In this document: positions 34,509 through 46,361 of the stretch, one piece after another
How the letters are laid out: each line of letters opens with the position of its first letter
Numbering within the stretch: position 1 is the first letter of the stretch
From: Thelonectria olida
Taxonomy: Eukaryota > Ascomycota > Sordariomycetes > Hypocreales > Nectriaceae
DNA length: 64,000 bases
Direction: 5' to 3'
NCBI GenBank assembly: GCA_020736575.1
Contig: JAGPYM010000004.1
Location: 1,302,001-1,366,000 of the forward strand
Program-made: the position numbers and the translations under genes
The notes under the pieces: generated by a model
The model's input: only the letters and a program-made list of their open reading frames with translations
Told to the model about the DNA's origin: nothing
Databases searched by the model: none

Positions 34509-37500
34509 TAGTATGCGAGAGAGGGGAAGGACGAGGAATTACATTCGAAGCAGCATCACCAAGTTACATAGGTAGGTACGTTCGTAGTTATGCATGCTTG
34601 TGGGCTCAAAATATGCATCATTGACCGCATCGAGATTAATCCGCTGATGACTTTGATATGCACCAGATGATAACAGCCAAGTAGCGTCATTCTGAAGGGT
34701 CTTGCTAATAAGGCGTGTCCTTCCACACGTTACGCTGTCATTGCCTTAGTACATTTTACACGGAGTGGATACTGGAGGTGATATTTTAGCATCTTACACG
34801 CTACACTTGCAGCAGCACATCTCGGAGATGGTGGGGGGCAAATCAAGACGTTTGGCCGATTCAAAACCATGGTTCGTGCAGGATTTGCAAAATTGTCAGG
34901 TACAGGGTATTTCCGTCGGTCGAGGCCGTCCGTCCACCGGAAGACGGGACGGGACAAACATGCACCTCAAGTGCCAGGATACCCGGCCATCACTGCGAAG
35001 TGTATCCACTGCCTGTCGAAGGATGCACGAATGAGGCGCGCAGATACGACAATCGGTCCTACAGTCTGTGTGTTTGCAGACGGGATGCACATACAGTAGT
35101 TGTGAATAAGGTGTGGGAGGGTCTGCTGAATCCCTAATCACTTCCAAGACAATTTATTTGTGGGTTTCCAAGGCCCGGAGGCACAAGGAAGAGACTCGAA
35201 GTGCCAGCTCGAGCTGCGGGGTTGTGGAATCGTCTAGGGTAGGTAGCACGTTGGAGGGGGAAGGCTTGCTCCAGCAACTCAACGAAGCCGGCCGTTAGGT
35301 GTGGTTCACATTGGTTGAGTACGCTGGAGCAGATCCCTCGCGTTGCTTCTGCATGCCCAGAAAACCACAATCAGATCATGAATGTTCATCCTGCATTCAC
35401 GCTTTGCTACTAGTTTCGGTATAGGAACAGTAATGACGACATACGTGTCAACGTTCCCCAGATGAGAAAACACCAAAAAGGGCCGCAATTTTTTTTAAAG
35501 CATACTAGCCATTTCTAACCATCTTTCGAGAGAGGCTTCTCCGTGGTACAGTAAGCCACTGAACAGCGGTCAGCTAGGATGTCCCGTTTCCAGGAATGTC
35601 CTCGTGGCTGATCTGGCGCGGCTTGCTGGACAGACATGTACCTTAGTGGTTGGCGTAGTGTGTGTCACCTCAGCTGAACTGGGGCAGTGGTGTCGTTTTA
35701 CGACCAACATGAGAAGGAACCTATTCTGATGAATCAGAGGTCTTCCTTCGTTTCCCCTACCTGTCCATCGCAGCGCCTATGTATCTTAGCCCGCAGTCCC
35801 GCCCAGGTATGTTTCGTAAACAATGACTAAATCATTGGAGCAGCGAACCTCGTTGTTCCCCAACAAGTTATTACGGAGCGCGATGCTAGGATATTCAAAA
35901 GATCCGCCCGCTCTAAACAGCTGGAGCTCCACCAGTCTGGAGCTGAATTGTTGTCCTCCCATGTTCCTAGACGATCTGCCCATGTCCGAACACGAAGTTG
36001 TAAGTCTCCAGGGTAAGGGCGAGGTGGTGAGACAGAAGTCCGGCAACATCGGGGCGAATCCCGTCTGCCCGCCCGAGCCAGCCTGTTGACCCTGCTTTCA
36101 AAGAGCAATGTCCTCCCTCAGCTCTATGCAGAGAGAAACAGATAGCACATATGCGCTCACCGCACTGTTCACCCGAGGTCATCATTAAGAAGCCGTCCAC
36201 ACCATCTTTCCCCGATTCTCCCTTGCGTCCGCCCACCACTGACTCGTAGTTTTACTAGCCACTGTTGGAATTGTAATAATACGCGTACTGGCGCAGTGGG
36301 CGACCTCGTATGCATGGTGAGCTAAGTGCCCAGGGAGGATTATTGGGTACCTATTTGAGATAAGGAACGTTAATATTCTGAATCTTACTTAGTATCGACA
36401 TACTCCTGCTCGCTCATGGTTCAACCTCACATGGTGAGGAGGACAGCGGGCCGGGCCAAAAATAAGTCACTACTTTCGAATGGCTATCGTAGCACAAAGA
36501 TATACAGCCCGATCGACTAATTAGCTTTTTGTTCGAATCACTTGGATGTGGCCGAGATAGAACGGCCCAGGTTTTTGCAGTCGCCGGTGCGGAATGCTTG
36601 CTCGTTGGTGAGAAGTCGGACCTGGATGACCGTGGCCCACTCCGGACGCAAGATCACCCTTATTACCCTCGAACTGGACCGGCTTGCCGCACCACAATCC
36701 ACACCATCGTTATTCATGCGGAGGGCCCGCCACTGAAGCAGAGGACCGACGCCGAAGGACTTCCGCGGTCTACTTCGTAAGTGCTTGCTGGGCTGAGGGT
36801 CAAGGTATTCATAGTAAAAGAGTAGCGAGGCAGGCCTTGAGTGGGGGTCGTAAGGGCGCAAGGCAAACCCTACGAGTTTGGAGGAACAAGAATGTGCGAG
36901 GAGGACAATAGGATACAAGTCGATCATCTCACCTCCGGCCGTGGGGCCGTGGGCGGGATCCGTCCCCCTTCAACCTCCGCAAGGATGAGCCACACTTCCC
37001 GTTCATCCAATGGGCTCCGAGACCTGCCAAGACACCTCATCAAATGGCAATAACACTGAAGGACCCGGTTTGCAAACGAAGTTTGTTACTGGCTTTGGCA
37101 TTCAGTCAAGCCCAGTATTGCAGTTGGGCTGAAAACGGATCAGCAGAAGCGGGAGAGGGGCGGATTTCGGAGATGGTAACTACTACGTGGTTTGCTTTTC
37201 ATGCCAACCTAGTTACTTGGTGGTTATATGTGTGAGGTGTAATGCCATAATGAGCTTGGATGGGATGACATGGGTCGGAGAGACACTTGCTAGTGATGTA
37301 AAAGATGCATGCGCTCATGCAGAGCCTGGGGGAAGTTTCTCATCCCTCCCTGTCACCCTGGTCCTTGGATAGGAGCCTTTGGAAGCGGCAGGGAAAGCAA
37401 CGCCGTGCGTAGTAAGTTACTGACGAGGGAGACAACCCCCAAAACGGAGTGGGCGGAGAGTTCGGTACTTTGCCGTCGTTTCGAACAAATAGCCAGGGTC

Positions 37501-38356
37501 AAGAGTCATGACATATGCTGGGGGGGTTGAATCAGTCACTCACCTGAATACTCCGTAGTCAAGAATGGATTCCTCAAACCTATCCTGTCCGGTACTGTGT
37601 CGAGGATGGGAAAATGTCCCGGGACTTCACTCACCCGTTGGTTGCAGGGCGTCCAGCCGGGTCAACTTACGTATTCGCAAATACGTAACTTAGTTGGTTC
37701 TCACCCAGCAGTGCTCTCTGTCGCTCGCCCGCTGCCTCACTCCACCCAAGTCCACAATGGCCCATCCATCCTCAGGGCTCAAACAGACAGAAGGCTTCTA
37801 GACCCAGAGACCTCAGCTGGATCCTTGGGCCCCTAGGAGCTGGGTTGATGCCAAGAAGAAGCAGAAGGCCGTCAGATTTCCTCTTTGAGCCGGCCACTGC
37901 AGTCGTGGCACGGGCTGCTTCAGGCTGGTGGCCCTAGCGGGGGGGTTTAGCATGCTTTGCTTGGCTCTGGATGGCCACGGCGCTTGTTGTCCCCATATCT
38001 GGAGCCGTCCAGTTGACGCCGGTGCCATCATTTAGCACCGCTCTAGAGCCTCGTTGGATGGCGTTTTGCTCTTTCGTCAGACCACTTCGACGCCTGCACG
38101 ACGTCAAGGCTGCAAGTCGAGCTCATGGAGTGCCGGGATGAGAGGTGTACCGGATACCGCCCTTCCCCTCACCCCTGCGTCCTCGTTGGGACTGGCGTTG
38201 CACTTGGGAGCGGGTCACGGCAAAGTCTGTGACGGCGAATCGATTTTCGCATTCATTTGAGGTTGAGCATTGGTGATTGCAGATTGGAAGTTTTGTGCTC
38301 ACGATGTCTTTGCAATTTGTCATTCCTGCCCGGCCAGGTATGCCTCGTATCGTACC

Positions 38357-38382
38357 TACCTACCTAGCTTTCTAGGTAGGTA
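38357..38382. repeat. Inverted repeat, 11-bp arms and 4-nt loop
   Basis: TACCTACCTAG (38357-38367) and CTAGGTAGGTA (38372-38382) are exact reverse complements around CTTT. The arms are themselves built of TACC/GGTA units, which also occur just upstream of the left arm. Confidence 0.8.
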
Positions 38383-40507
38383 CCTAACCACTACGCCATG
38401 GAAGCTCGGGCAGCTCCCTCCCACCTTACCGACAATCATCGCCCACTACGTATTTTGGTAGGTTATAATTGTCACGGAAGAAAACCCCCTCTTTCAAATG
38501 CAAACTTGGAAACATTGAATAGAACCCACCAGGGACCAGATGAGCGAGTGAATGACCCCTCCCCTGAGAACTGATCCTTGGCCGGGAAAGGGAACCGCCG
38601 ACCAGCGTTGAGCACTGAACGCCATTAACGAAGGATCTTCCCAGCTGCCATCAGAGCAACACGAGTTCTCGATCTCAACTGAGATGAGGGACTAATTAAC
38701 CAATTCCATTCCTCACAGCACGGCCACTCCCGTCACGTCCTTAGGCCAAGCCGTTGGTACGGCGTCCGAATGCAACAGGAGCGGCAGAGCAGAACAACCG
38801 CCAGTCTATCAGCATCGTACTTTGTCCAATGAGCGATGGGGATATGGCAACTGATATCCATGGATAGACACTTCATCCTTCTTGCCTGGCCTGGGATTGG
38901 CTGATCAAACAACGGAGCCGCTGGGATGGGTGGGCCAATCTGTCTTCTCTCTCCCATGCAGCCGCCGGGCGGGAGACGTACCTAGCCCACGAGGGTGTGA
39001 GCCTTCACGAGAATTGCTAAACGGGTCCTCTGGTGGAGTCGAGAGTTTGCTGAATGGATTCAGGTCGACTTGTCAGCGACGATCATCATGGCCCCAAGGT
39101 GACCTGTCATCTTTGACTTGGGAAGCCACTGCCACTGCTGCTGTACTGCAAAGGACAGTCAATGTCATGGGATAACGAGGAGCGCCCATCAAAGGTATTC
39201 GGGGCGAGACGTATCCGAACAGCGACCCGCCCAATCACTTCGTATGTGTTTCGACACCCACTGACATGCTTCTAGAAGTTGGACCAGGGTTGGAGCGGGA
39301 GGCTCCCGATCCGTGTACGACGCAACAAAGCAAAGTGACGGATGCCCGTTTTGGCACGCATCTGCCATGGATGCTGGCCTGTCGACCGCAGCGCATCTTG
39401 CCCAGAGTCATCTTGCTGTCGGTCATCGGATCCGGCTCTGGAATGCCACGTGAGACGACACATCAATATCGGCCTACATGCACTCCGTATCCATAGGAAG
39501 GAGTGTTTCAACTCTTGCAGATGCGTCCTGTGGCTGCCGTGTGTCAGGCTGGTGGTACATCACCCCATCCTTTAATAGATGCTAAGCAGGAGGACCTGGG
39601 CATGCCTTGCAGCGTCCAACCAACAATCACCAAACCCGGGACAAAGATGGATCGCTCACGGTCAACTTCGATCGAGAACTTTGATACATTGGCCGACCGG
39701 AGCATTCGGGGTTAGCCCCAAGTTCACGGCTGAGCTTCAGACGGGGCAATGCTTGCTGCAGGGTCAGGCATGTTTCTCATCTGGCCTGTGCTTCAGGTTG
39801 GCCCCAAACCCTTCCTAGTGCTTAATTAAGCCCAGACCAAAGAACGACTGAGGAGCAGCGCCCGCGGGCAGGACCCGTGTCCCCGATGTGAGGTCTATGC
39901 ACGAACTTGGTTGATGGAGAGATGGGCTGAGGCAATGAGATTGGGATATGGGATATTCTGTTTCTTTCGGGTCCTCCGTCTCCGTGAGTCCTCCGGCCCG
40001 GCCGAGCCAGAGGGCCATGGCGTGCACTGAAAACCGTGCAAGACCCAGAGCCGGCGTGGCCACGCCCCGATGGCGCTTTGGACATGCCGAGGTCCTCATC
40101 ATGGAGATTGTCAACTGTCGGGTCAAAGTCAAAAACGAAGCCACGGCGGCGCTCCGGCGCTGCTGGGTCGGGCCACGCGACGACCCCACGAGAGCCGCTG
40201 GGGGCGGCATCTGATCCAAGCGTACACACGCCGTTTCTTGTGTGGGTGGTTGTCAGAAGTTGGGATGGATTTGTTGCTTGGGGGAGGTTGATCAGGGCGC
40301 CATCGAGCATCGAGGCCTGGTCTGCCAACTCTCACGGGACCCTATCAGATCGTCATCTATACCATGTTTTTCTTTCTGGAGGGTGGCAGGGGAGCCATGT
40401 TGGATGCCGCACTAGGAGGCCCTGCCACACCAGCGTAAATCCTCGCACAGTACCTGAGAGGATGAAAGAGGGGAAAGATGAGCGAGAGGAAGCATAACTA
40501 ATTGGGA

Positions 40508-40537
40508 CCTCGTACCTCCTACGGACTAGGTACGAGG
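40508..40537. repeat. Inverted repeat, 10-bp arms and 10-nt loop
   Basis: CCTCGTACCT (40508-40517) and AGGTACGAGG (40528-40537) are exact reverse complements. It lies in gene-poor DNA 2.8 kb upstream of the transcription factor start. Confidence 0.75.
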
Positions 40538-41690
40538 AAACACGAATGGATACGACTGAAAGCGAAAGAGAGGGCGGACATGAAGGTGGTTGAAGTCGAT
40601 GTGATGAGTGGACGAACGGCCGGCGCCTCAAACTCTCTCGTGTGTTCTCGTGGTGGAGGAGAGGGAAACAGCTGGAAAGAAACAAATCTTGGGAAGAAGA
40701 GCAGTCTGACATAACGGCGGAGTCAAGGCTTGCATCGACCCCAGCCGCTTGGCGACGTATTTCTCCTCCTTGCACACCAAATCCCCCTCCCCCCAAGGGT
40801 CACATCACCGCCCGTGTTGGTCCGTCTATGAGCAGCCCCTCCCTGGTCGCCGTCATTCCCAAATCTTTGAAGTTCTTTGGTGCGCCTGGGTTGAGGAAAA
40901 GGGAGTGGTTGAATGTCAAGCGCGCGGCTGGCCATAGACGGGGTATGAAATGCCAAATCAAACACCACCTTGCGGACGAACGACTAGTCACACGGTGCCT
41001 GAAGGCGGCCATGGCGACCTCACTCATGCTCCAGGCCCTCAGAAGCTCAACTTCTCCAGCGCCCACTGTCGAGATAGAAGGTATGTATTGTCGACGAAGG
41101 GGGACATTCGAGGGGCGGGCTAGCAGTTAGAGAACAAGGGATGTTTGACGCCGTCAGGTCCAGCGCTCCGGTTTCCTTTCCGCGGTCTTAAGCTCGTTCG
41201 GGACAAGTCGAGCACAGCCCAAGCCCCCAAACTCCAGACTAGGCCCCAGCCTTTGTTTGTTCGGATCCATCTGCCATCCATCATCATCTCAGGCTGAGCC
41301 AAAGGGGCTCGGGATGACAACCACAAAACCCAAAGAGAGCCCTACCTCGTCAGGGTACAGATGGGCCCGGCCAAGTCGGAGCAAAAGACTTATCGAAACA
41401 AGATCCTTGCTTGTCACTGGGGGTGCAACTCCTTTCCCAATCCATTGCTGGTCCTCCGACGTCCGCTAGGCTACGCCTTATTCTTATTACTTGGTGGCTA
41501 GAGGTAAGCCACCATCGCGCTGCGCTTTTCTTCTTGTTTGTTTGGACGAACTCGTCGTCATTGTTGTTGTCATTTGTTGGCGGCCGTGTCTGATGGGAGG
41601 TAGACACTCTCAACACCATCAGTCTTCCCACCACCACACGCAAATATCTTTCCATCCCAGTACAGTACATATCTACGCCTCGGGCGCCAA

Positions 41691-43322
41691 GAATGTTTTT
41701 TTTTCTTTCTATTTTTAATTCTTCCTTATGCACGAACTTCCTCCGTCTTCACTCCATCATCGTTAACGTTCCCATTCTTAGCCTTCCCCTCCTCTTACTA
41801 GTCTGCCTCAATCTTCTGTACATACAACTGCATCTTCACACACTCACACGGGCATCGATTTGTCCCATCTCTCGAGGCCGGCGCCTCTTCCGCACTGCCT
41901 TCACTCGCTTCTCAACTGACACACACCCACCTCCACTCGCGCCCTGGCACATAGACCCATCCTTGCCATCCACTCTTTTGCAGCATCTCCAACCCGGATC
42001 CGCACCCGCAACAAGCAACAAACGGGAGAAGAGCACTTGAAAGTTACGGGACTCTTGCTGCTGTGAACTCAAGAACACCACTCTCGCCTGCTTCTTCCAC
42101 GTTCCTTGCCTCGCTCTGTGCCACGCCGTCGGCCGTCCATCGCGCGGACCACCCGAGATGAGTGGTCTGTCATGTCCAGCTTCTTGCTCGTAGACTTAGC
42201 CACCCACCACAGAGGAGGCCTGGCTTAGGGATCCCCAAGACCCACGATCATCGATTGACGCCCCGTCGATGCTGGGTACTTCGTCCGCAGGATACGACAT
42301 CATCTGGCTTCCATCTCGAGGGAGGGCCTTGGCCAACCCAATTGGACCGACGTTGCCATCGACGCAAGACGGTCCGTCCCCGCTGCCCTTCTTAGACTTT
42401 GCATGGCCGGCCACCCCCTGACTTGCTCCCGGCATCCCGCCTCACTGCTGCCCTACAAAGCACCATTGTGGCTTCCCCATCATCGACAATCCTCCTCCCT
42501 GCTGTTGTCGTTGTCACGACGTGACGAGCTGCCTCCGCCTCTCCGTCACCATCCCAAGTTCCCGCAGGTCGTGTCAAAACAACCCCTCTTCCTTGACAGA
42601 CAGCCATCCCGGAAGACCCCACCAGTCACCAAATAACGCCCTTGCAACCCACGTTTCACTAAACCGCGGACATCTTGCCGCTTTCCTGGATCTATCCGCA
42701 AGCCCAAGGAGCTTGACAAGAGTCTTCCTTGCAGCCTCGTTTTTTAGTCCGAAAGCTCTGGGCATCTCTGGGCTGGGCCAACGTTCTGTCAGATTGATCC
42801 TCACAGCTCAGGCAGACCCCCTCACATCGCATTGTGTTCTTTGCTCTTCTCCCCTCCACGCACTTACCACTCCGCCGGTTTCCCTACCAGGGTTGTCAAT
42901 ATTGACTAGGGTTCAACCGTGGCCCTGGTTAGTCACTTCTACCGACAACAGGCAGAAATTGGCAGCTGGCCCCTGGAAATTCTCTACCCACCCCCGTCAG
43001 CTTCAGTCTCATCGGATACGTTTTCCTGCAGCTGGTTCCTGTTTGGCCGACACTGACAAGTCCATATATGACTTGCCGCCCTTGGAAATTGACAATTCGG
43101 CACCCCGGAGTTTGCCTTCTCTAGTAGAAACATCCAACTCTTGTCGAACCACTCGCTTCGTCTCTCTGACGCGAGCCCATTGTGGTTGTGGTCGAACTAG
43201 TGCCACCGTCTCACCAAGTATGCAAATCACGCTCTCGGTACTCTCGACTGTCCATAGACGTTTCCTATCCGTCCCGATACGCTGAATCTCCCCGATTAGG
43301 CTCTGATTTACAGCTAACCGTC
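41691..43322 (+). promoter_or_regulatory. Pyrimidine-rich presumed promoter and long leader of the Zn2Cys6 gene
   Basis: From about 41691 the plus strand turns strongly C/T-rich (poly-T run at 41697, then repeated CTTCC, CCTCC, CACTC), which in filamentous fungi marks core promoters and leaders. A 254-codon open frame at 42521-43285 starts only with GTG and owes its openness to this composition. If transcription starts near 41.8 kb, the leader would be about 1.5 kb with upstream reading frames. Confidence 0.5.
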
Positions 43323-45680
43323 ATGGGCGACTACTATCATCACTTCCTCTCCTCCATGTCGGGGGCGGGGATGAACCCAGTCGGCACTCCCGACGAAATG
43401 GTTGCTCCGCAGATGCATGGACAACCTGTTACCATGGCCCCGACTCCCATGCCCGGTGCATATCAACAACTCGGATATTTCACGGGCTTTCCGGAGCCTA
43501 TGATGTTCAACCCCTCCAAGGCACAAAAGGCTCGGAGGAAGTCTGGCCCTCCCACTACACCAGGGATTGATCATGTGAAGCACCGCCGGACTCGGTCAGG
43601 CTGTTTTATGTGTAGAAGTCGAAGAGTGAAGGTATCGGCCGACGGTTTTCAGGAGTAGCGAATCATGGCTAACTTATGTTCTTGCAGTGTGACGAATCGC
43701 GTCCTATTTGCGAACGTGCGGCTCCAGGAACCCCTCGGCTAACAACAGAAATGCTAACCTGGACTAGGCTGCAAGAAAGGAAACCGCGAGTGTGTTTATC
43801 CCGAACCTCCTAACTCGAAGGGTTCAACTGGACCCAGCAGCAAATCGAAGGATCCAACACTAGGGACACAGACCAGCCCATCATCGTCCAACGCGGAAGA
43901 GGAGGAGGATGATACGGAGTCGGAAAGCAAACTCCAAACGATTCTTGACGCCGACGAACCTGATGACCAGTCTCAAAAGACTTCGAGGTCATCTAGAAGC
44001 GTAGGGCCCTTCCCTCCACGACGCCAACCTTCCGAGGCACCGTCACAAGGTAGCACCAAGAGTTCATCCCCATCAACTACAACTGCAACTCCCATCAGTT
44101 TGGCAACAACGTCTTATCCATCTGCCGAGTTTCCCCTCGATCTAGGCCCGCCCGATTGGTCACATCTTGCACCGGAAGTCCAGATGTGTCTGACATACTT
44201 TGCTGAGAACTTGACCAACTATCATTACTGCATTCCCCACGACTCGGATAACTTCTTCAAATATATCCTACCTAGTGCAGCTCTCCGACACGAGCCCCTA
44301 CTCAACGCCTTGGTTGGGTTTTCTGCATACCACCTCACCCTTCAAAACCCGGATGGAAAATTGCACAACTTCTTACAGTATTACAACAAGAGTGTCACGC
44401 TGTTATTAGGAGCCCTGAAGCGGAACGTAAAACACAATGTAACAACGCTGTTGACAATCTTGCAGCTGGCTACTATTGAGGTACGTTCTGATGAGTGGAA
44501 CTATGCACTGGGTGATTGGCGCTGATACTATGCAAAGGAATACCTGGGCGACTGGGTTAACCTCATGGGGCACCAGAAGGCGGCTTTCGAGATCTTGACT
44601 AACATGTTTACACCACAAACTGTCATGCAAACCCCGATGGGACGGATGTGCCTCCATTGGTACGCGCGGTTTGATACCTTCATTGCCTTGATGGGCGGAT
44701 TCCCAACAGACTTGCCTCGCGAATGGTTTACAGCCATGGTGGAATTCAACCAATCCCAGAAGTCGGCGTTTCCCGACCAGCTGCGCTGGAAAATCGAAGA
44801 ATGGTCTGCTAGGTTACGGCTGATTTCGTACGACATGTCAATCTTGTTCGCACGCGGCAGTCGTGGCCAAATAACCCCCCAGCAGTTCAACCTGGAACAC
44901 GAGCGTTTAACGGCGGCTCTCGTAGACTGGAAGGAGTCAAGGGACCCAGCACTGTCAGACACGAGATATCTCGTTACCGACTTTCCAAAATCTAGATCCA
45001 CCGAGTCAGATGACATTGTTGACCCCTATACTCCTGGCATCCTCTACGAACCTCCCCTCTTCACGGCAACGATTCTTTTCGCCGAATGGCATTCCATCAT
45101 GATCATGCACAAATGCCAGTCATCAAATACACCGCCTGAAATCTTGTTTGCAGAGCTGGGTCAGCACGCACATACAACGTGCCAGTACTTTGAAACTCTG
45201 GAATATTGGCCCTCGACCCCCAAAGGCGTGCTCGTCCTCACCCAGGCTTCCATTGCCATTGCTGCTCTCTTTCTGCCACAAGATGCAAGACATCACATGT
45301 GGTTTCGGCGGAAATTTGCTTTGCTTGAAACAATGGGGTAAGCCTCCGCACCCGGGCACTAGGCTGGCCCATTTAGTAAGCCAAGAACTCTCCGGATAGC
45401 TGACTAGACGACTACCTATAGATATATCCATCCCATCACCCTTCGAACCAAGATGGCCGAAATGTTTCGAGACCCCTCTTGCGCGCAATGGTGGCTGCCT
45501 AACGGCGAGGGATTCAGCGCAGTCTTGCAAAGCGTTCGGAGCTTTGCCGATGAGCGAAACGCTGCAGCTGTCACGGCCCAGCAGGAAAACCTCCGAGAAG
45601 TCCGGCATATCTTTGCCAAACTGTCACTGGGCGAACAAGACAGTGGCTCATCTGTTATGGGAGATGGCCCAGCAACCTGA
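43323..45680 (+). CDS. Zn(II)2Cys6 transcription factor
   Basis: Exons 43323-43631, 43688-43715, 43768-44480, 44538-45337 and 45422-45680 give 702 residues. The binuclear zinc cluster is Cys94, 97, 104, 111, 114 and 121, a perfect CX2CX6CX6CX2CX6C, preceded by the basic HRRTRSG. It is encoded across three exons, the middle one only 28 nt. A Ser/acidic disordered linker (about 135-225) follows. The rest resembles the fungal-specific transcription factor region, with helical repeats such as LLNALVGFSAYHLTLQNPDG and YARFDTFIALMGGFP. By family it binds CGG half-sites and sits in the nucleus. Its target pathway cannot be read from the sequence, and no enzyme cluster is adjacent. A long gene-poor region lies upstream, often seen with developmental regulators. 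Confidence 0.88.
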
Positions 45681-46361
45681 GGCTTCGGAGCGAGAGATGG
45701 AAGCGACAGCTGAATCGCGAAAAAAATCAAAAGACAGTTGGCTGTGGGCTGGCCCAACACTTGACGCGCATCTATCAGACCATCGGAAATGGAGACCGCT
45801 GGAGAGGCACTCGTCGATCTAAGGATATTCTTGCAGTGAGAGAATCGAGTATACACTGGGACGAAAGGTTGGACTGACGTGCGAATCCAACGTGTCTCAT
45901 AGCCGAGTGACAAGGGTGTTCTGCAGATCACCACCAACATCATGCCCTGGAAACTTGTCGACAAGACCCAATTTTGGACGGCGACGGTGCAACGGAAAGA
46001 GACGGAACTGGAGTTGAGCAATGGAGTACGGAAAAAAAGGGGTGGGATAGATACTCAGATGGCATGGCATCTGTGGATGGTGACTCAGCGATTATACCAA
46101 GAGAACGAATGAAAAATAGGCTTGATTTGCCTCGGGACACTAGCACCCTCGTCTACTGCAAACGAAAAAGAAATGGCAAATATGCATTACAATCATTCAT
46201 CTGCCGTGTGTACTAGAACTCGTATCTTCTTGAAGTTGGATGCTATCTATACACGGCTTCAACTACAGTGGGCGCGTACCCAGCCAGCCACGGTTGGACC
46301 CCCTTTCGCTGCCCAGGGCGCCCTTGAAACGAACCGAAGACTATGGGGTCCGAGAATTGGC
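45681..46361. other. Convergent 3' region of the Zn2Cys6 gene and MOB3
   Basis: 681 bp between stop codons in tail-to-tail orientation. Open frames here are continuations or shadows without domains. No repeat was noted. Confidence 0.5.

Larger units (their letters stand above)
34019..41690. other. 7.7 kb of gene-poor DNA
   Basis: Many frames of 60-170 codons exist, but none has a domain, a plausible splice chain or codon use like the neighbours; several start only with GTG or TTG. Base composition is not AT-rich, so there is no sign of RIP-degraded transposons. Three strong inverted repeats (34491-34508, 38357-38382, 40508-40537) lie inside. Long non-coding RNAs or distal regulatory DNA for the transcription factor downstream are possible. 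Confidence 0.45.

Noticed and set aside
36525..36545. GTTCGAATC as a tRNA T-loop
   Set aside because: No complementary stem around it and no acceptor or anticodon arms.
39822..40328. 168-codon minus-strand frame in the gene-poor interval
   Set aside because: TTG start, no domain, overlapped by equally long frames on the other strand.
40036..41130. Plus-strand frames of 153 and 162 codons
   Set aside because: No domains; the second starts with GTG; no plausible donor/acceptor chain links them.
3218..42284. Heptamer ACTTCGT/ACGAAGT noticed at about ten places
   Set aside because: A given 7-mer is expected about eight times on both strands of 64 kb, so the count is not informative; only the 18-bp palindrome is kept.
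42521..43285. 254-codon frame upstream of the Zn2Cys6 gene
   Set aside because: Starts only with GTG; its length follows from pyrimidine-rich DNA, which lacks stop codons; out of frame with the factor.
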